DNA of 36,614 nt, taken from Mycobacterium sp. E1747 (GTDB lineage Bacteria; Actinomycetota; Actinomycetes; Mycobacteriales; Mycobacteriaceae). The DNA lies in the NCBI RefSeq assembly GCF_001667775.1, contig NZ_LZJI01000170.1:1-36614 (forward strand), given 5' to 3'. A model generated the notes under the pieces. The model searched no databases and was not told the origin of the DNA. It saw nothing but the letters and a program-made list of their open reading frames with translations. Positions within the stretch are counted from its first letter, which is position 1. The number at the start of each line of letters is the position of its first letter. The translations under genes and the position numbers were made by a program. Below are positions 25,478 to 32,936 of the stretch, in pieces.

Positions 25478-25810
25478 TCAGTGGCCGAGCCGGCCCCTGC
25501 CCAATCGCAGCAACAGGATCGCGAGGTCCTTGCCGTCGGGACCGAGTTCGCTGTAGCGCTCGATGACCTTCATCTCGCGGCTGTGCACGAGCCGCGTGCC
25601 GCCGGATGCCATCCGGACCTTGCCGATCGCCTGAGACACCTCGGTGCGCCGCTTCACCGCGGCCAGGATCTCGGCGTCCAACCGGTCGATCTCGTGGCGC
25701 AAGTCGTCGATGTTCAACTCTTCGGTGTCGGCCGTCTGTGGGGGTTCCACCGTCTCAACCTTCATCTCTGCTAACTCCGCGTTCTCGGGATGTGGGGGTT
25801 GTGGTCTCAT
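25478..25810 (-). CDS. Chorismate mutase (AroQ-delta, Rv0948c-like)
   Basis: A 110-aa intracellular chorismate mutase converting chorismate to prephenate, the branch point to Phe and Tyr. The C-terminal 90 residues match M. tuberculosis Rv0948c: LRHEIDRLDAEILAAVKRR, IGKVRMASGGTRLVHSREMK, the ERYSELGPDGKDLAILLLRL segment and the terminal GRGRLGH. Rv0948c has low activity alone and is activated by complex formation with the DAHP synthase AroG, in which the RLGH tail is important. The ATG at 25810 gives the long form; an internal Met16 would give the 95-residue form. A leader ORF and terminator-like hairpin lie immediately upstream, suggesting attenuation by Phe/Tyr supply. Confidence 0.95.
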   Translation of the reverse strand: MRPQPPHPENAELAEMKVETVEPPQTADTEELNIDDLRHEIDRLDAEILAAVKRRTEVSQAIGKVRMASGGTRLVHSREMKVIERYSELGPDGKDLAILLLRLGRGRLGH

Positions 25811-25827
25811 CCGGTTTCGGGCCTCAC

Positions 25828-25870
25828 AAAAGAGATGAGCCCCGGTCTGCGGAAGCGGACCACGGGGCTC
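25828..25870 (-). terminator. Hairpin with U-rich tail in the chorismate mutase leader (attenuator)
   Basis: Read on the minus strand, GAGCCCCG (25870-25863) pairs with CGGGGCTC (25844-25837), extended by GGTC/GACC and further pairs around a UUCC loop, then followed by ATCTCTTTT. This is one of the few hairpins in the window with a real U-rich tail. It lies 12 bases after the stop of the leader ORF and about 17 bases before the chorismate mutase ATG. Ten bases of its 5' arm, CCCCGTGGTC, are repeated exactly at 25895-25886 inside the end of the leader ORF, offering an alternative partner for the 3' arm. Confidence 0.7.
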
Positions 25871-25882
25871 TGACCAAAGCAG

Positions 25883-25972
25883 CTAGACCACGGGGACCGC
25901 GAACCGGTACCCGTAGAAAAATCGGCGGCAGTTCGGGGTGGTGGACTGCCGATGGCACTGCGCGTTGAGCAC
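25883..25972 (-). CDS. Leader peptide rich in Phe and Tyr upstream of chorismate mutase
   Basis: A 29-codon ORF starting at GTG 25972 and stopping with TAG at 25885-25883. Codons 16-24 read RRFFYGYRF, giving five aromatic residues (F18, F19, Y20, Y22, F24) within seven codons, five codons before the stop. A TTG one codon upstream is an alternative start, and the frame is closed by a TAG a few codons further upstream. No strong Shine-Dalgarno is visible, so a leaderless or short-leader start is possible. The following terminator hairpin and downstream Phe/Tyr-pathway gene make this a classic attenuation leader. Expression has not been shown. Confidence 0.65.
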   Translation of the reverse strand: MLNAQCHRQSTTPNCRRFFYGYRFAVPVV

Positions 25973-26355
25973 CAAACGAGTGTGCCACTAAAATCCGCTC
26001 CCGCGCAAAAACGTCGGGGTGAACTGGCCATTACGCGTCAGGGGGCCGGCGGCACTCGGTCGAGCCGACGCCCGGCGCCCACGGTTGCTCAGCGGTGTGG
26101 GTTGCATTAACGCCGGAGGAAATTGTGCGGCGCAGGTGGATTCTGCGGCATTGACTTGACGCAAATCCCCGCTCGATTATCACCGGCTCTTGGACGTGGG
26201 TGTAATTATTTCCATTTCAATATGAGATCGCGTATTGGATTGCGAAATACCGTTTATGTCGGGGTGCATTTGGCTTCCTCAGGGCCGCCGGGGCACTAGC
26301 CTGGTCTGACGCCTGGACGCGTTGCGTCGGTGGGCGGCGGTAAGTTTGGACCAAC
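25973..26355. other. Intergenic region between divergent leader/chorismate mutase and uvrD1
   Basis: No protein gene is convincing here. The part from about 26195 to 26265 is notably AT-rich for this genome. GC-rich inverted sequences occur around 26041-26085 (for example GCCGGCGGC with GCCCGGCGCC nearby). A possible uvrD1 promoter is listed separately. I see no SOS box of the form GAACnnnnGTTC. Confidence 0.4.
26151..26180 (+). promoter_or_regulatory. Possible sigma-A type promoter for uvrD1
   Basis: TTGACT (26151-26156) and GATTAT (26175-26180) are separated by 18 bp. The implied transcript would have a leader of about 170 bases before the uvrD1 ATG. Prediction from hexamer match only. Confidence 0.3.
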
Positions 26356-28689
26356 ATGAGTGTGTATGTAACCGATGCCAATCTGGCCTCCGAGGCGGAT
26401 CAGCTGCTCGAGGGCCTCAACCCGCAACAGCGCCAGGCGGTGGTGCACGAGGGTTCGCCGCTGCTGATCGTGGCGGGGGCCGGCTCGGGCAAGACCGCGG
26501 TCTTGACGCGTCGTATCGCCTACCTGATCGCGGCGCGCGGTGTCGGGGTGGGCCAGATCCTGGCCATCACGTTCACCAACAAGGCAGCGGCCGAGATGCG
26601 CGAACGCGTGGTGCGGCTGGTGGGCAACCGGGCCCGCGCCATGTGGGTGTCCACCTTCCACTCGACGTGCGTGCGCATCCTGCGCAACCAGGCGTCCTTG
26701 ATCGACGGCCTCAACTCCAACTTCTCGATCTACGACGCCGACGACTCCCGCCGCCTGCTGCAGATGATCGGGCGCGACATGGGGCTCGACATCAAGCGCT
26801 ACTCGCCACGGCTGCTGGCCAACGCCATCTCCAGTCTGAAGAACGAGCTCATCGACCCCGCCGCGGCGGTGGCGAAACTGGCGGACGACTCGGACGACCT
26901 GACGCGCACCGTGGCGTCCGTTTACGGCGAATACCAGCGGCGGCTGCGCGCGGCCAACGCGCTGGACTTCGACGACCTGATCGGCGAGACCGTCGCGGTG
27001 CTGCGGGCCTTCCCGCAGATCGCCCAGCATTACCGCCGGCGGTTCCGTCATGTCCTGGTCGACGAGTATCAGGACACCAACCACGCCCAGTACGTGTTGG
27101 TGCGGGAATTGGTCGGCCACGACGCGACGGGGTCGCCCGACGACGTGCCGCCGGCGGAATTGTGCGTTGTGGGCGATGCCGACCAGTCGATCTATGCGTT
27201 CCGCGGCGCCACCATCCGCAACATCGAGGACTTCGAGCGCGACTATCCCGACGCGATAACCATTCTGCTGGAACAGAATTACCGCTCCACGCAGAACATC
27301 CTGTCGGCGGCCAACTCGGTAATCGCCCGCAACTCCGGGCGCCGGGACAAACGGCTGTGGACCGACGCCGGCGCCGGCGAATTGATCGTCGGCTACGTCG
27401 CCGACAACGAGCACGACGAGGCCAGGTTCGTGGCCGAGGAAATCGACGCCCTCGCCGACCGCGGCGAGATCACCTACAAAGACGTGGCCGTGTTCTATCG
27501 CACCAACAACTCGTCGCGGTCGTTCGAAGAGGTGTTCATCCGCGCAGGCATTCCCTACAAAGTTGTTGGGGGAGTGCGGTTCTACGAGCGCAAAGAGATC
27601 CGCGACATCGTCGCTTATCTGCGGGTGCTGGACAACCCGGGTGATGCGGTCAGCATGCGGCGCATCCTCAACACCCCGCGCCGGGGCATCGGTGATCGCG
27701 CCGAGGCCTGCGTGGCGGTCTACGCCGAGAACACCGGCGCGAGTTTCAACGACGCGTTGGTGGCCGCCGCCGAAGGCAAAGTGCCGATGCTCAATTCGCG
27801 CGCGGAGAAGGCGATCGCGGGCTTCGTCGAACTGCTCGACGAGCTCAGGGGCCGACTCGACGAGGATCTGGGCGATCTGGTCGAGTCCGTCCTCGAACGT
27901 ACCGGCTACCGCCGAGAGCTGGAATCGTCCACCGATCCGCAGGATCTGGCCCGGTTGGACAACCTGAACGAACTCGTCAGCGTGGCACACGAATTCAGCA
28001 CCGACCGGGCCAACGCCGCCGCGCTGGACGAGTCGTTGCAGGCCCCAGACGACGAGGACGTGCCAGACACCGGTGTCCTGGCGGAGTTTCTGGAACGGGT
28101 CTCCCTGGTTTCCGACAGCGACGAAATCCCCGACGACGGCGCCGGCATGGTCACCCTGATGACGTTGCACACCGCCAAGGGGCTGGAGTTCCCGGTAGTG
28201 TTCGTCACTGGCTGGGAGGACGGCATGTTCCCGCACATGCGGGCGCTGGACGACCCGACCGAGCTCTCCGAGGAGCGGCGGCTGGCCTACGTCGGGATCA
28301 CCCGCGCGCGTCAGCGCCTGTATCTGAGCCGGGCCATCATCCGGTCATCCTGGGGGCAGCCGATGCTGAACCCGGAATCGCGCTTCCTGCGCGAGATTCC
28401 GCAGGAACTGATCGAGTGGCGGCGCACCGCGCCGGCGCCATCGTTTAGCGCGCCGGTGAGCGGCGCCGGCCGGTTCGGTACGCCGCGCGCAGCCCCGACC
28501 CGCTCGGCCGCGGCCAAGCGGCCGCTGCTTGTGCTCGAGCCCGGCGATCGGGTGACGCACGACAAGTACGGTCTCGGGCGCGTCGAGGAAGTCTCCGGCG
28601 TCGGCGAATCGGCCATGTCGCTCATCGACTTCGGCAGCGCGGGGCGGGTCAAGCTCATGCACAATCACGCGCCGATCAGCAAGCTGTAG
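26356..28689 (+). CDS. uvrD1: ATP-dependent DNA helicase UvrD1/PcrA
   Basis: A 777-aa superfamily 1A 3'-5' helicase for DNA repair. Motifs in order: Q-motif LNPQQRQAV (21-29), Walker A AGAGSGKT (40-47), Ia TFTNKAAAEM, Walker B DEYQD (236-240), III GDADQSIYAFRG (273-284), IV QNYRSTQNIL, V TLHTAKGLEFPVVFVTG and VI VGITRARQRLYLSRA. The C-terminal end, from about residue 720 (PLLVLEPGDRVTHDKYGLGRV), is a Tudor-like domain. In mycobacteria UvrD1 is activated by Ku through its C-terminal region, and both ku and ligD lie in this window. Start ATG at 26356; upstream ribosome site is weak. Confidence 0.97.
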   Translation: MSVYVTDANLASEADQLLEGLNPQQRQAVVHEGSPLLIVAGAGSGKTAVLTRRIAYLIAARGVGVGQILAITFTNKAAAEMRERVVRLVGNRARAMWVSTFHSTCVRILRNQASLIDGLNSNFSIYDADDSRRLLQMIGRDMGLDIKRYSPRLLANAISSLKNELIDPAAAVAKLADDSDDLTRTVASVYGEYQRRLRAANALDFDDLIGETVAVLRAFPQIAQHYRRRFRHVLVDEYQDTNHAQYVLVRELVGHDATGSPDDVPPAELCVVGDADQSIYAFRGATIRNIEDFERDYPDAITILLEQNYRSTQNILSAANSVIARNSGRRDKRLWTDAGAGELIVGYVADNEHDEARFVAEEIDALADRGEITYKDVAVFYRTNNSSRSFEEVFIRAGIPYKVVGGVRFYERKEIRDIVAYLRVLDNPGDAVSMRRILNTPRRGIGDRAEACVAVYAENTGASFNDALVAAAEGKVPMLNSRAEKAIAGFVELLDELRGRLDEDLGDLVESVLERTGYRRELESSTDPQDLARLDNLNELVSVAHEFSTDRANAAALDESLQAPDDEDVPDTGVLAEFLERVSLVSDSDEIPDDGAGMVTLMTLHTAKGLEFPVVFVTGWEDGMFPHMRALDDPTELSEERRLAYVGITRARQRLYLSRAIIRSSWGQPMLNPESRFLREIPQELIEWRRTAPAPSFSAPVSGAGRFGTPRAAPTRSAAAKRPLLVLEPGDRVTHDKYGLGRVEEVSGVGESAMSLIDFGSAGRVKLMHNHAPISKL

Positions 28690-28732
28690 TGGCGGCCTAG
28701 CCCCGCCCGACTCCCGACCATGCGGTGAATCG

Positions 28733-28764
28733 GGAATTTGATATCGCGGGTGATATCAGATTCC
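28733..28764. terminator. Strong bidirectional hairpin between convergent genes
   Basis: GGAATTTGATATC and GATATCAGATTCC pair over 13 bp, with a single G-U position, around a six-base loop. It sits 43 bp after the uvrD1 stop and 37 bp before the end of the convergent membrane-protein gene. There is no U-tract on either strand, as is common for mycobacterial terminators. Confidence 0.55.
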
Positions 28765-28801
28765 GAAGCCGCCTGTTGGTCCGGCCGGGCCCGGTTAGCG
28801 G

Positions 28802-29377
28802 TCAGGCCTCCAGCCAGCGTTTGGTGCGCGGGTGCGTGGCCAGCACGACGCTGGCGATCGGCAGCAGCGGCAGCAGGTGCACGATCCACGCGACTCGGGC
28901 GCCGGCGATGAACACCCCCAGGTACGTCAGCACGGCGACCACGGCGCCGACCACGATGAGGTAGCGCCCGGACGGCCGGTTCTGCAGCAGCATGATCACG
29001 CCCGAAATCGTGGTCACGGCGAACACCAGGGCCAGAAACGCGACCGCGATGCAGAAGAGCCGGTCGGACCGCCACCAGCCGGCGACCAGATCGGTCGCCA
29101 CCACTGATGTGGCCCATCCGCTGATGATGCTGACGGCGCAGGCCGCGACGGCCGTCCGGCCACTCGGCGCATCGGCCGCACCGGGAGTTCCTCGCAGCCC
29201 CGCGCGAGCCGCGCCCTGGTAGGGCGGCGGCTGTGTGGGAAGGTGGGTAGTCGGGGTTTCCGGCGCTATGGGGACAGGTCCGGTGGGTGCCCGGCGGATG
29301 ATCCGGGTCTTCGAGTCCGACGGGGACGCGGATTCGGGCGGTTGCGGACCGGGTGGTGGTTGGTTAGGCGCGGTCAC
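28802..29377 (-). CDS. Hypothetical membrane protein with Pro-rich N-terminus
   Basis: About 191 aa. The first 80 residues are disordered and Pro/Thr-rich (NQPPPGPQPPES, THLPTQPPPYQG). Four hydrophobic stretches follow: AVAACAVSIISG, FCIAVAFLALVFAVTTISGV, YLIVVGAVVAVLTYLGVFI and WIVHLLPLLPIASVVLA. The protein ends in a short basic tail. The likely start is GTG 29377, one base after the TGA of the upstream M23 peptidase gene, implying translational re-initiation; the frame stays open further upstream inside that gene. I do not recognise the family. Coupling to a peptidoglycan hydrolase suggests a cell-envelope role, which is inference. Confidence 0.75.
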   Translation of the reverse strand: MTAPNQPPPGPQPPESASPSDSKTRIIRRAPTGPVPIAPETPTTHLPTQPPPYQGAARAGLRGTPGAADAPSGRTAVAACAVSIISGWATSVVATDLVAGWWRSDRLFCIAVAFLALVFAVTTISGVIMLLQNRPSGRYLIVVGAVVAVLTYLGVFIAGARVAWIVHLLPLLPIASVVLATHPRTKRWLEA

Positions 29378-29378
29378 C

Positions 29379-30500
29379 TCAACCAGCGTAGTTACCGACC
29401 ATAAGACCCCGCTGAGCCAACCACGGGACGGGATCGATTCGTTCGGTACCACCCTGGAGCACCTCGAAGTGCAGGTGCGGGCCGGTGGAGTTACCCCGAT
29501 TGCCCATGGTGGCGATCTGGTCGCCGGCCATCACGCGCTGGCCGACGCTGACCAGCGTGGTGTTGATGTGGCCGTAGAGCGTGACCGTGCCGTCGGCATG
29601 GCGCAGTTTGACCAGCATGCCGTAGCCGGCGGCGGGGCCCGAGTCGATGACGACGCCGTCGGACACCGCGTAGATCGGCGTCCCGATCGCGTTGGCCAAA
29701 TCGATGCCGGCGTGCAGCACCCCCCAGCGGTAACCGAAGTTGGAGGTGAAGATGCCCTTCGTCGGCATCACATAGAGCGGCTGCTGCAGCCGCGCCTCAC
29801 GCTGAGCGCGGTCGTTGGCGAACGCTACGCCCTTGGCGAGTTCCTGGTTGTGCACCGCGGCCGTGGCCGCCGGCTGGAGCGCGATGACCTGGGCGCCGCG
29901 AATGGTGTTGTTGGCCGAGCCGCCGGTGAGCGCCGACGCGTTCGCGGTCAGCACGGCCTCGGTCTTCGGTGTATCGGCGTGGCTGGTCGCGGTGTGCGCC
30001 GCCGCGGCGGCCGCGCCGGCGGCCATTGCGGAAATCAGCAGGCGACCCCTGGTCGCGCTCGTCGGCTGCTTGCGATGCGCTCCGCCGTGCCGGGCGACGG
30101 CGACGACGTCGGTGGTGTGCACCCGACGCGGGCGGGGCTCGGCGGGTCCGATGACCACCCGCGGCTGCACTTCGATCACGGGAGCGGCGAGCCACAGCGG
30201 CGTCGGGTCGTCGGCCTCGTTCAGGTCGTCGAGCTCCGGGGCCAGCAGCACCTGCGCTTCGTTGTCGAAGGTGGAGTCGTTGCTGTAGTCCAGGTCGCCC
30301 AGATCGCCGACCTCGTCGCGCCAATCCAGGTCATCGAAATCGAAACCGTCGAGCGGGAGGATCTCGGTGACTTCGTTGCGATGGGGCTCGATGCCCCGGG
30401 CGCCCGCCGCGCGGCCAACCCTCACCACACCTGCTGTTTCAGCAGTAGAAGAAGCCAAACGGTGCTGGGACAAGCTGGAATGTCCTCGTATCGTGACCAT
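29379..30500 (-). CDS. M23-family (LytM) peptidoglycan endopeptidase, Rv0950c-like
   Basis: A 373-aa exported or membrane-anchored zinc metalloprotease. Residues 1-150 are acidic and low in structure ([19 protein letters not shown]), then one hydrophobic Ala-rich segment at about 153-170 serves as membrane anchor or signal. The C-terminal LytM domain (about 240-370) has zinc ligands H263-x3-D267 (HAGID) and H344 in H342-L-H344 (PHLHFEV), plus His311 (LYGHIN), so it looks active in cleaving peptide cross-links. Start ATG 30500. The gene is divergent from sucC and shares a 248-bp upstream region that contains a CRP-type site. Confidence 0.92.
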   Translation of the reverse strand: MVTIRGHSSLSQHRLASSTAETAGVVRVGRAAGARGIEPHRNEVTEILPLDGFDFDDLDWRDEVGDLGDLDYSNDSTFDNEAQVLLAPELDDLNEADDPTPLWLAAPVIEVQPRVVIGPAEPRPRRVHTTDVVAVARHGGAHRKQPTSATRGRLLISAMAAGAAAAAAHTATSHADTPKTEAVLTANASALTGGSANNTIRGAQVIALQPAATAAVHNQELAKGVAFANDRAQREARLQQPLYVMPTKGIFTSNFGYRWGVLHAGIDLANAIGTPIYAVSDGVVIDSGPAAGYGMLVKLRHADGTVTLYGHINTTLVSVGQRVMAGDQIATMGNRGNSTGPHLHFEVLQGGTERIDPVPWLAQRGLMVGNYAG

Positions 30501-30575
30501 AACGTTATCTGGACCCTGAGACGGTATCCGCTAACTCGCGGGACTGGCAACCGCGTGGAGCAATCCCGTGGAAAT

Positions 30576-30591
30576 TGTGATTTGGGTCACG
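30576..30591. promoter_or_regulatory. CRP-type site between M23 peptidase and sucC (TGTGATTTGGGTCACG)
   Basis: Nine of ten fixed bases of TGTGAnnnnnnTCACA match. It is 76 bp upstream of the peptidase start and about 157 bp upstream of sucC, so either divergent promoter could be its target. cAMP-CRP control of succinyl-CoA synthetase or of the wall hydrolase would make physiological sense. Motif evidence only. Confidence 0.5.
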
Positions 30592-30748
30592 AACCGGGTA
30601 TGCCGCTAGGCCGTGAGCTGTGCCACATCGTCGGACGCGCCGGAAAGGGGCGGTTTGCCAGTGGATACAGTTCGTCCGTGCGAGTTGCCGATCGCGGCAC
30701 CGCCGATCAAGAGGCCTAGCAGTTGAGTCGAGCGAAGACAGAGAGTCC

Positions 30749-31912
30749 ATGGACCTTTTCGAGTATCAAGCCAAAGAATTGTTCGTCAAGCACAACGTAC
30801 CTACCACGCCGGGGCGAGTGACCGACACCGCCGAGGGCGCAAGGGAAATCGCGAGCGAGGTCGGCGCCCCAGTGATGGTCAAGGCGCAGGTGAAGGTCGG
30901 CGGCCGGGGCAAGGCGGGCGGCGTCAAGTACGCGGCCACCCCCGATGACGCCTACGAACACGCCAAGAACATCCTCGGCCTCGACATCAAGGGGCACGTC
31001 GTCAAGAAGCTGCTGGTCGCCGAGGCCAGCGACATCGCCGAGGAGTACTACATCTCCTTCCTGCTCGACCGGGCCAACCGCACCTACCTCGCCATGTGCT
31101 CCGTCGAGGGTGGCATGGAAATCGAGGAGGTCGCCGCCACCAAGCCCGAGCGGCTGGCCAAGGTGCCGGTGAACGCCGTCAAGGGCGTCGACCTGGCGAC
31201 CGCGCGGTCCATCGCCGAGAAAGGCCACCTGCCGGCCGAGGTGCTCGACGCCGCCGCGGTGACCATCAACAAGCTGTGGGAGCTCTTCGTCGCCGAGGAC
31301 GCCACCCTGGTCGAGGTCAACCCGCTTGTGCGCACCCCCGACGACCGGATCCTGGCCCTCGACGGCAAGGTCACCCTGGACGCCAACGCGGACTTCCGTC
31401 AGCCCGGCCACGCCGAGTTCGAGGACCGCGACGCCACCGACCCGCTGGAGCTCAAGGCCAAGGAGCACGACCTGAACTACGTCAAGCTCGACGGCGCGGT
31501 CGGCATCATCGGCAACGGCGCAGGCCTGGTCATGTCCACCCTCGACGTCGTCGCCTACGCCGGCGAAAAGCACGGCGGGGTCAAGCCGGCCAACTTCCTC
31601 GACATCGGGGGTGGCGCGTCGGCCGAGGTGATGGCCGCCGGCCTGGACGTCATCCTGAACGACAAGCAGGTCAAGAGCGTGTTCGTCAACGTGTTCGGCG
31701 GCATCACCTCCTGCGACGCCGTCGCCAACGGGATCGTGACCGCGCTCAACATGCTGGGCGACGAGGCCAACAAGCCGCTCGTGGTGCGGCTGGACGGCAA
31801 CAACGTCGACGAAGGCCGGCGCATCCTGGCCCAGGCCAACCACCCGCTGGTAATCCAGGCCGACACGATGGACGCCGGAGCCGACAAAGCCGCCGAGCTG
31901 GCGAACAAGTAA
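30749..31912 (+). CDS. sucC: Succinyl-CoA synthetase (ADP-forming) beta subunit
   Basis: A 387-aa ATP-grasp subunit that, with SucD, converts succinyl-CoA to succinate with nucleotide phosphorylation in the citric acid cycle (Rv0951 orthologue, same length). It begins [12 protein letters not shown]. It has the nucleotide-binding [24 protein letters not shown] and the GGGASAEVM / [10 protein letters not shown] segments near the C-terminus. The start is ATG 30749 with AGAGAG upstream; the frame is open for 43 further codons that do not resemble the family. It is followed by sucD after 11 bp. Confidence 0.97.
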   Translation: MDLFEYQAKELFVKHNVPTTPGRVTDTAEGAREIASEVGAPVMVKAQVKVGGRGKAGGVKYAATPDDAYEHAKNILGLDIKGHVVKKLLVAEASDIAEEYYISFLLDRANRTYLAMCSVEGGMEIEEVAATKPERLAKVPVNAVKGVDLATARSIAEKGHLPAEVLDAAAVTINKLWELFVAEDATLVEVNPLVRTPDDRILALDGKVTLDANADFRQPGHAEFEDRDATDPLELKAKEHDLNYVKLDGAVGIIGNGAGLVMSTLDVVAYAGEKHGGVKPANFLDIGGGASAEVMAAGLDVILNDKQVKSVFVNVFGGITSCDAVANGIVTALNMLGDEANKPLVVRLDGNNVDEGRRILAQANHPLVIQADTMDAGADKAAELANK

Positions 31913-31923
31913 GGGAGCCAACA

Positions 31924-32826
31924 ATGTCGATCTTCCTGAACAAGGATTCCAAGGTCATCGTCCAGGGCATCACCGGCGGCGAGGGCACCAAGCACACCGC
32001 GCTAATGCTGAAGGCGGGCACCCAGGTGGTGGGTGGGGTTAACGCCCGCAAGGCCGGCACCACCGTCTCGCACGTCGACCCCGTCGGCAAGGATGTCGAG
32101 CTGCCGGTGTTCGCGACGGTCGAGGAAGCGATGAAGGAGACCGGCGCCGACGTGTCCGTCGTCTTCGTGCCGCCGAAATTCGCCAAGGACGCGATCATCG
32201 AGGCCATCGACGCGGAGATTCCGCTGCTGGTCGTCATCACCGAGGGAATTCCGGTGCAGGACACCGCTTATGCGTGGGCCTACAACATCGACAAAGGGCA
32301 GAAGACCCGCATCATCGGTCCGAACTGTCCGGGTATCATCACGCCGGGCGAGGCGCTGGCGGGTATCACGCCGGCCAACATCACCGGCCCGGGGCCGGTC
32401 GGTCTGGTGTCCAAGTCGGGCACGCTGACCTACCAAATGATGTACGAGCTGCGTGATTTCGGGTTCACCACCTCCATCGGCATCGGCGGCGACCCAGTGA
32501 TCGGTACGACGCACATCGATGCCATCGAGGCGTTCGAGAAGGACCCCGACACCAAGGTCATCGTGATGATCGGTGAGATCGGCGGTGACGCCGAGGAGCG
32601 CGCGGCCGACTACATCAAGGCCAACGTCTCCAAGCCGGTCGTCGGCTACGTCGCGGGATTCACTGCGCCGGAGGGCAAGACGATGGGCCACGCCGGTGCC
32701 ATCGTGTCGGGCTCCTCGGGCACCGCGGCCGCCAAGAAGGAGGCCCTGGAGGCGGCCGGCGTCAAGGTGGGCAAGACCCCGTCGGAGACGGCGGCCCTGG
32801 CGCGGGAGATCCTGCAAAGCCTGTAG
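31924..32826 (+). CDS. sucD: Succinyl-CoA synthetase (ADP-forming) alpha subunit
   Basis: A 300-aa CoA-binding and ligase subunit. The CoA-binding Rossmann segment is [26 protein letters not shown] and [12 protein letters not shown] follow, and the phosphohistidine is His256 ([11 protein letters not shown]). The ATG at 31924 has AAGGGAG upstream overlapping the end of sucC, so the two are one operon. Length and sequence match Rv0952. A hairpin repeat six bases after the stop may end the transcript. Confidence 0.97.
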   Translation: MSIFLNKDSKVIVQGITGGEGTKHTALMLKAGTQVVGGVNARKAGTTVSHVDPVGKDVELPVFATVEEAMKETGADVSVVFVPPKFAKDAIIEAIDAEIPLLVVITEGIPVQDTAYAWAYNIDKGQKTRIIGPNCPGIITPGEALAGITPANITGPGPVGLVSKSGTLTYQMMYELRDFGFTTSIGIGGDPVIGTTHIDAIEAFEKDPDTKVIVMIGEIGGDAEERAADYIKANVSKPVVGYVAGFTAPEGKTMGHAGAIVSGSSGTAAAKKEALEAAGVKVGKTPSETAALAREILQSL

Positions 32827-32831
32827 CCCCC

Positions 32832-32878
32832 GGTGGCGATCGCGAGCGCGGCGTGGCCGGGCGAAGCGGGTCGCCACC
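32832..32878. repeat. Diverged copy of the 55-bp hairpin repeat, after sucD
   Basis: GGTGGCGA and TCGCCACC are exact complements enclosing a core that aligns with the tandem units at 25271-25435 over 45 positions with eight differences. Four of these differences form two compensated base pairs in the stem, so the hairpin rather than the primary sequence appears conserved. Located just after the sucD stop, it may act as a terminator or transcript stabiliser. Confidence 0.7.
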
Positions 32879-32936
32879 ACCGAAGCGGGCCACCCCGATT
32901 AGGTGTTGAGCGGGCGCTGCGGTAGATAGTGGATCT

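Noticed and set aside
26296..28236. 646-codon minus-strand open frame opposite uvrD1
   Set aside because: The plus-strand frame contains all helicase motifs; the antisense product has shadow composition (Val/Asp/Gln/His-rich) and no domain.
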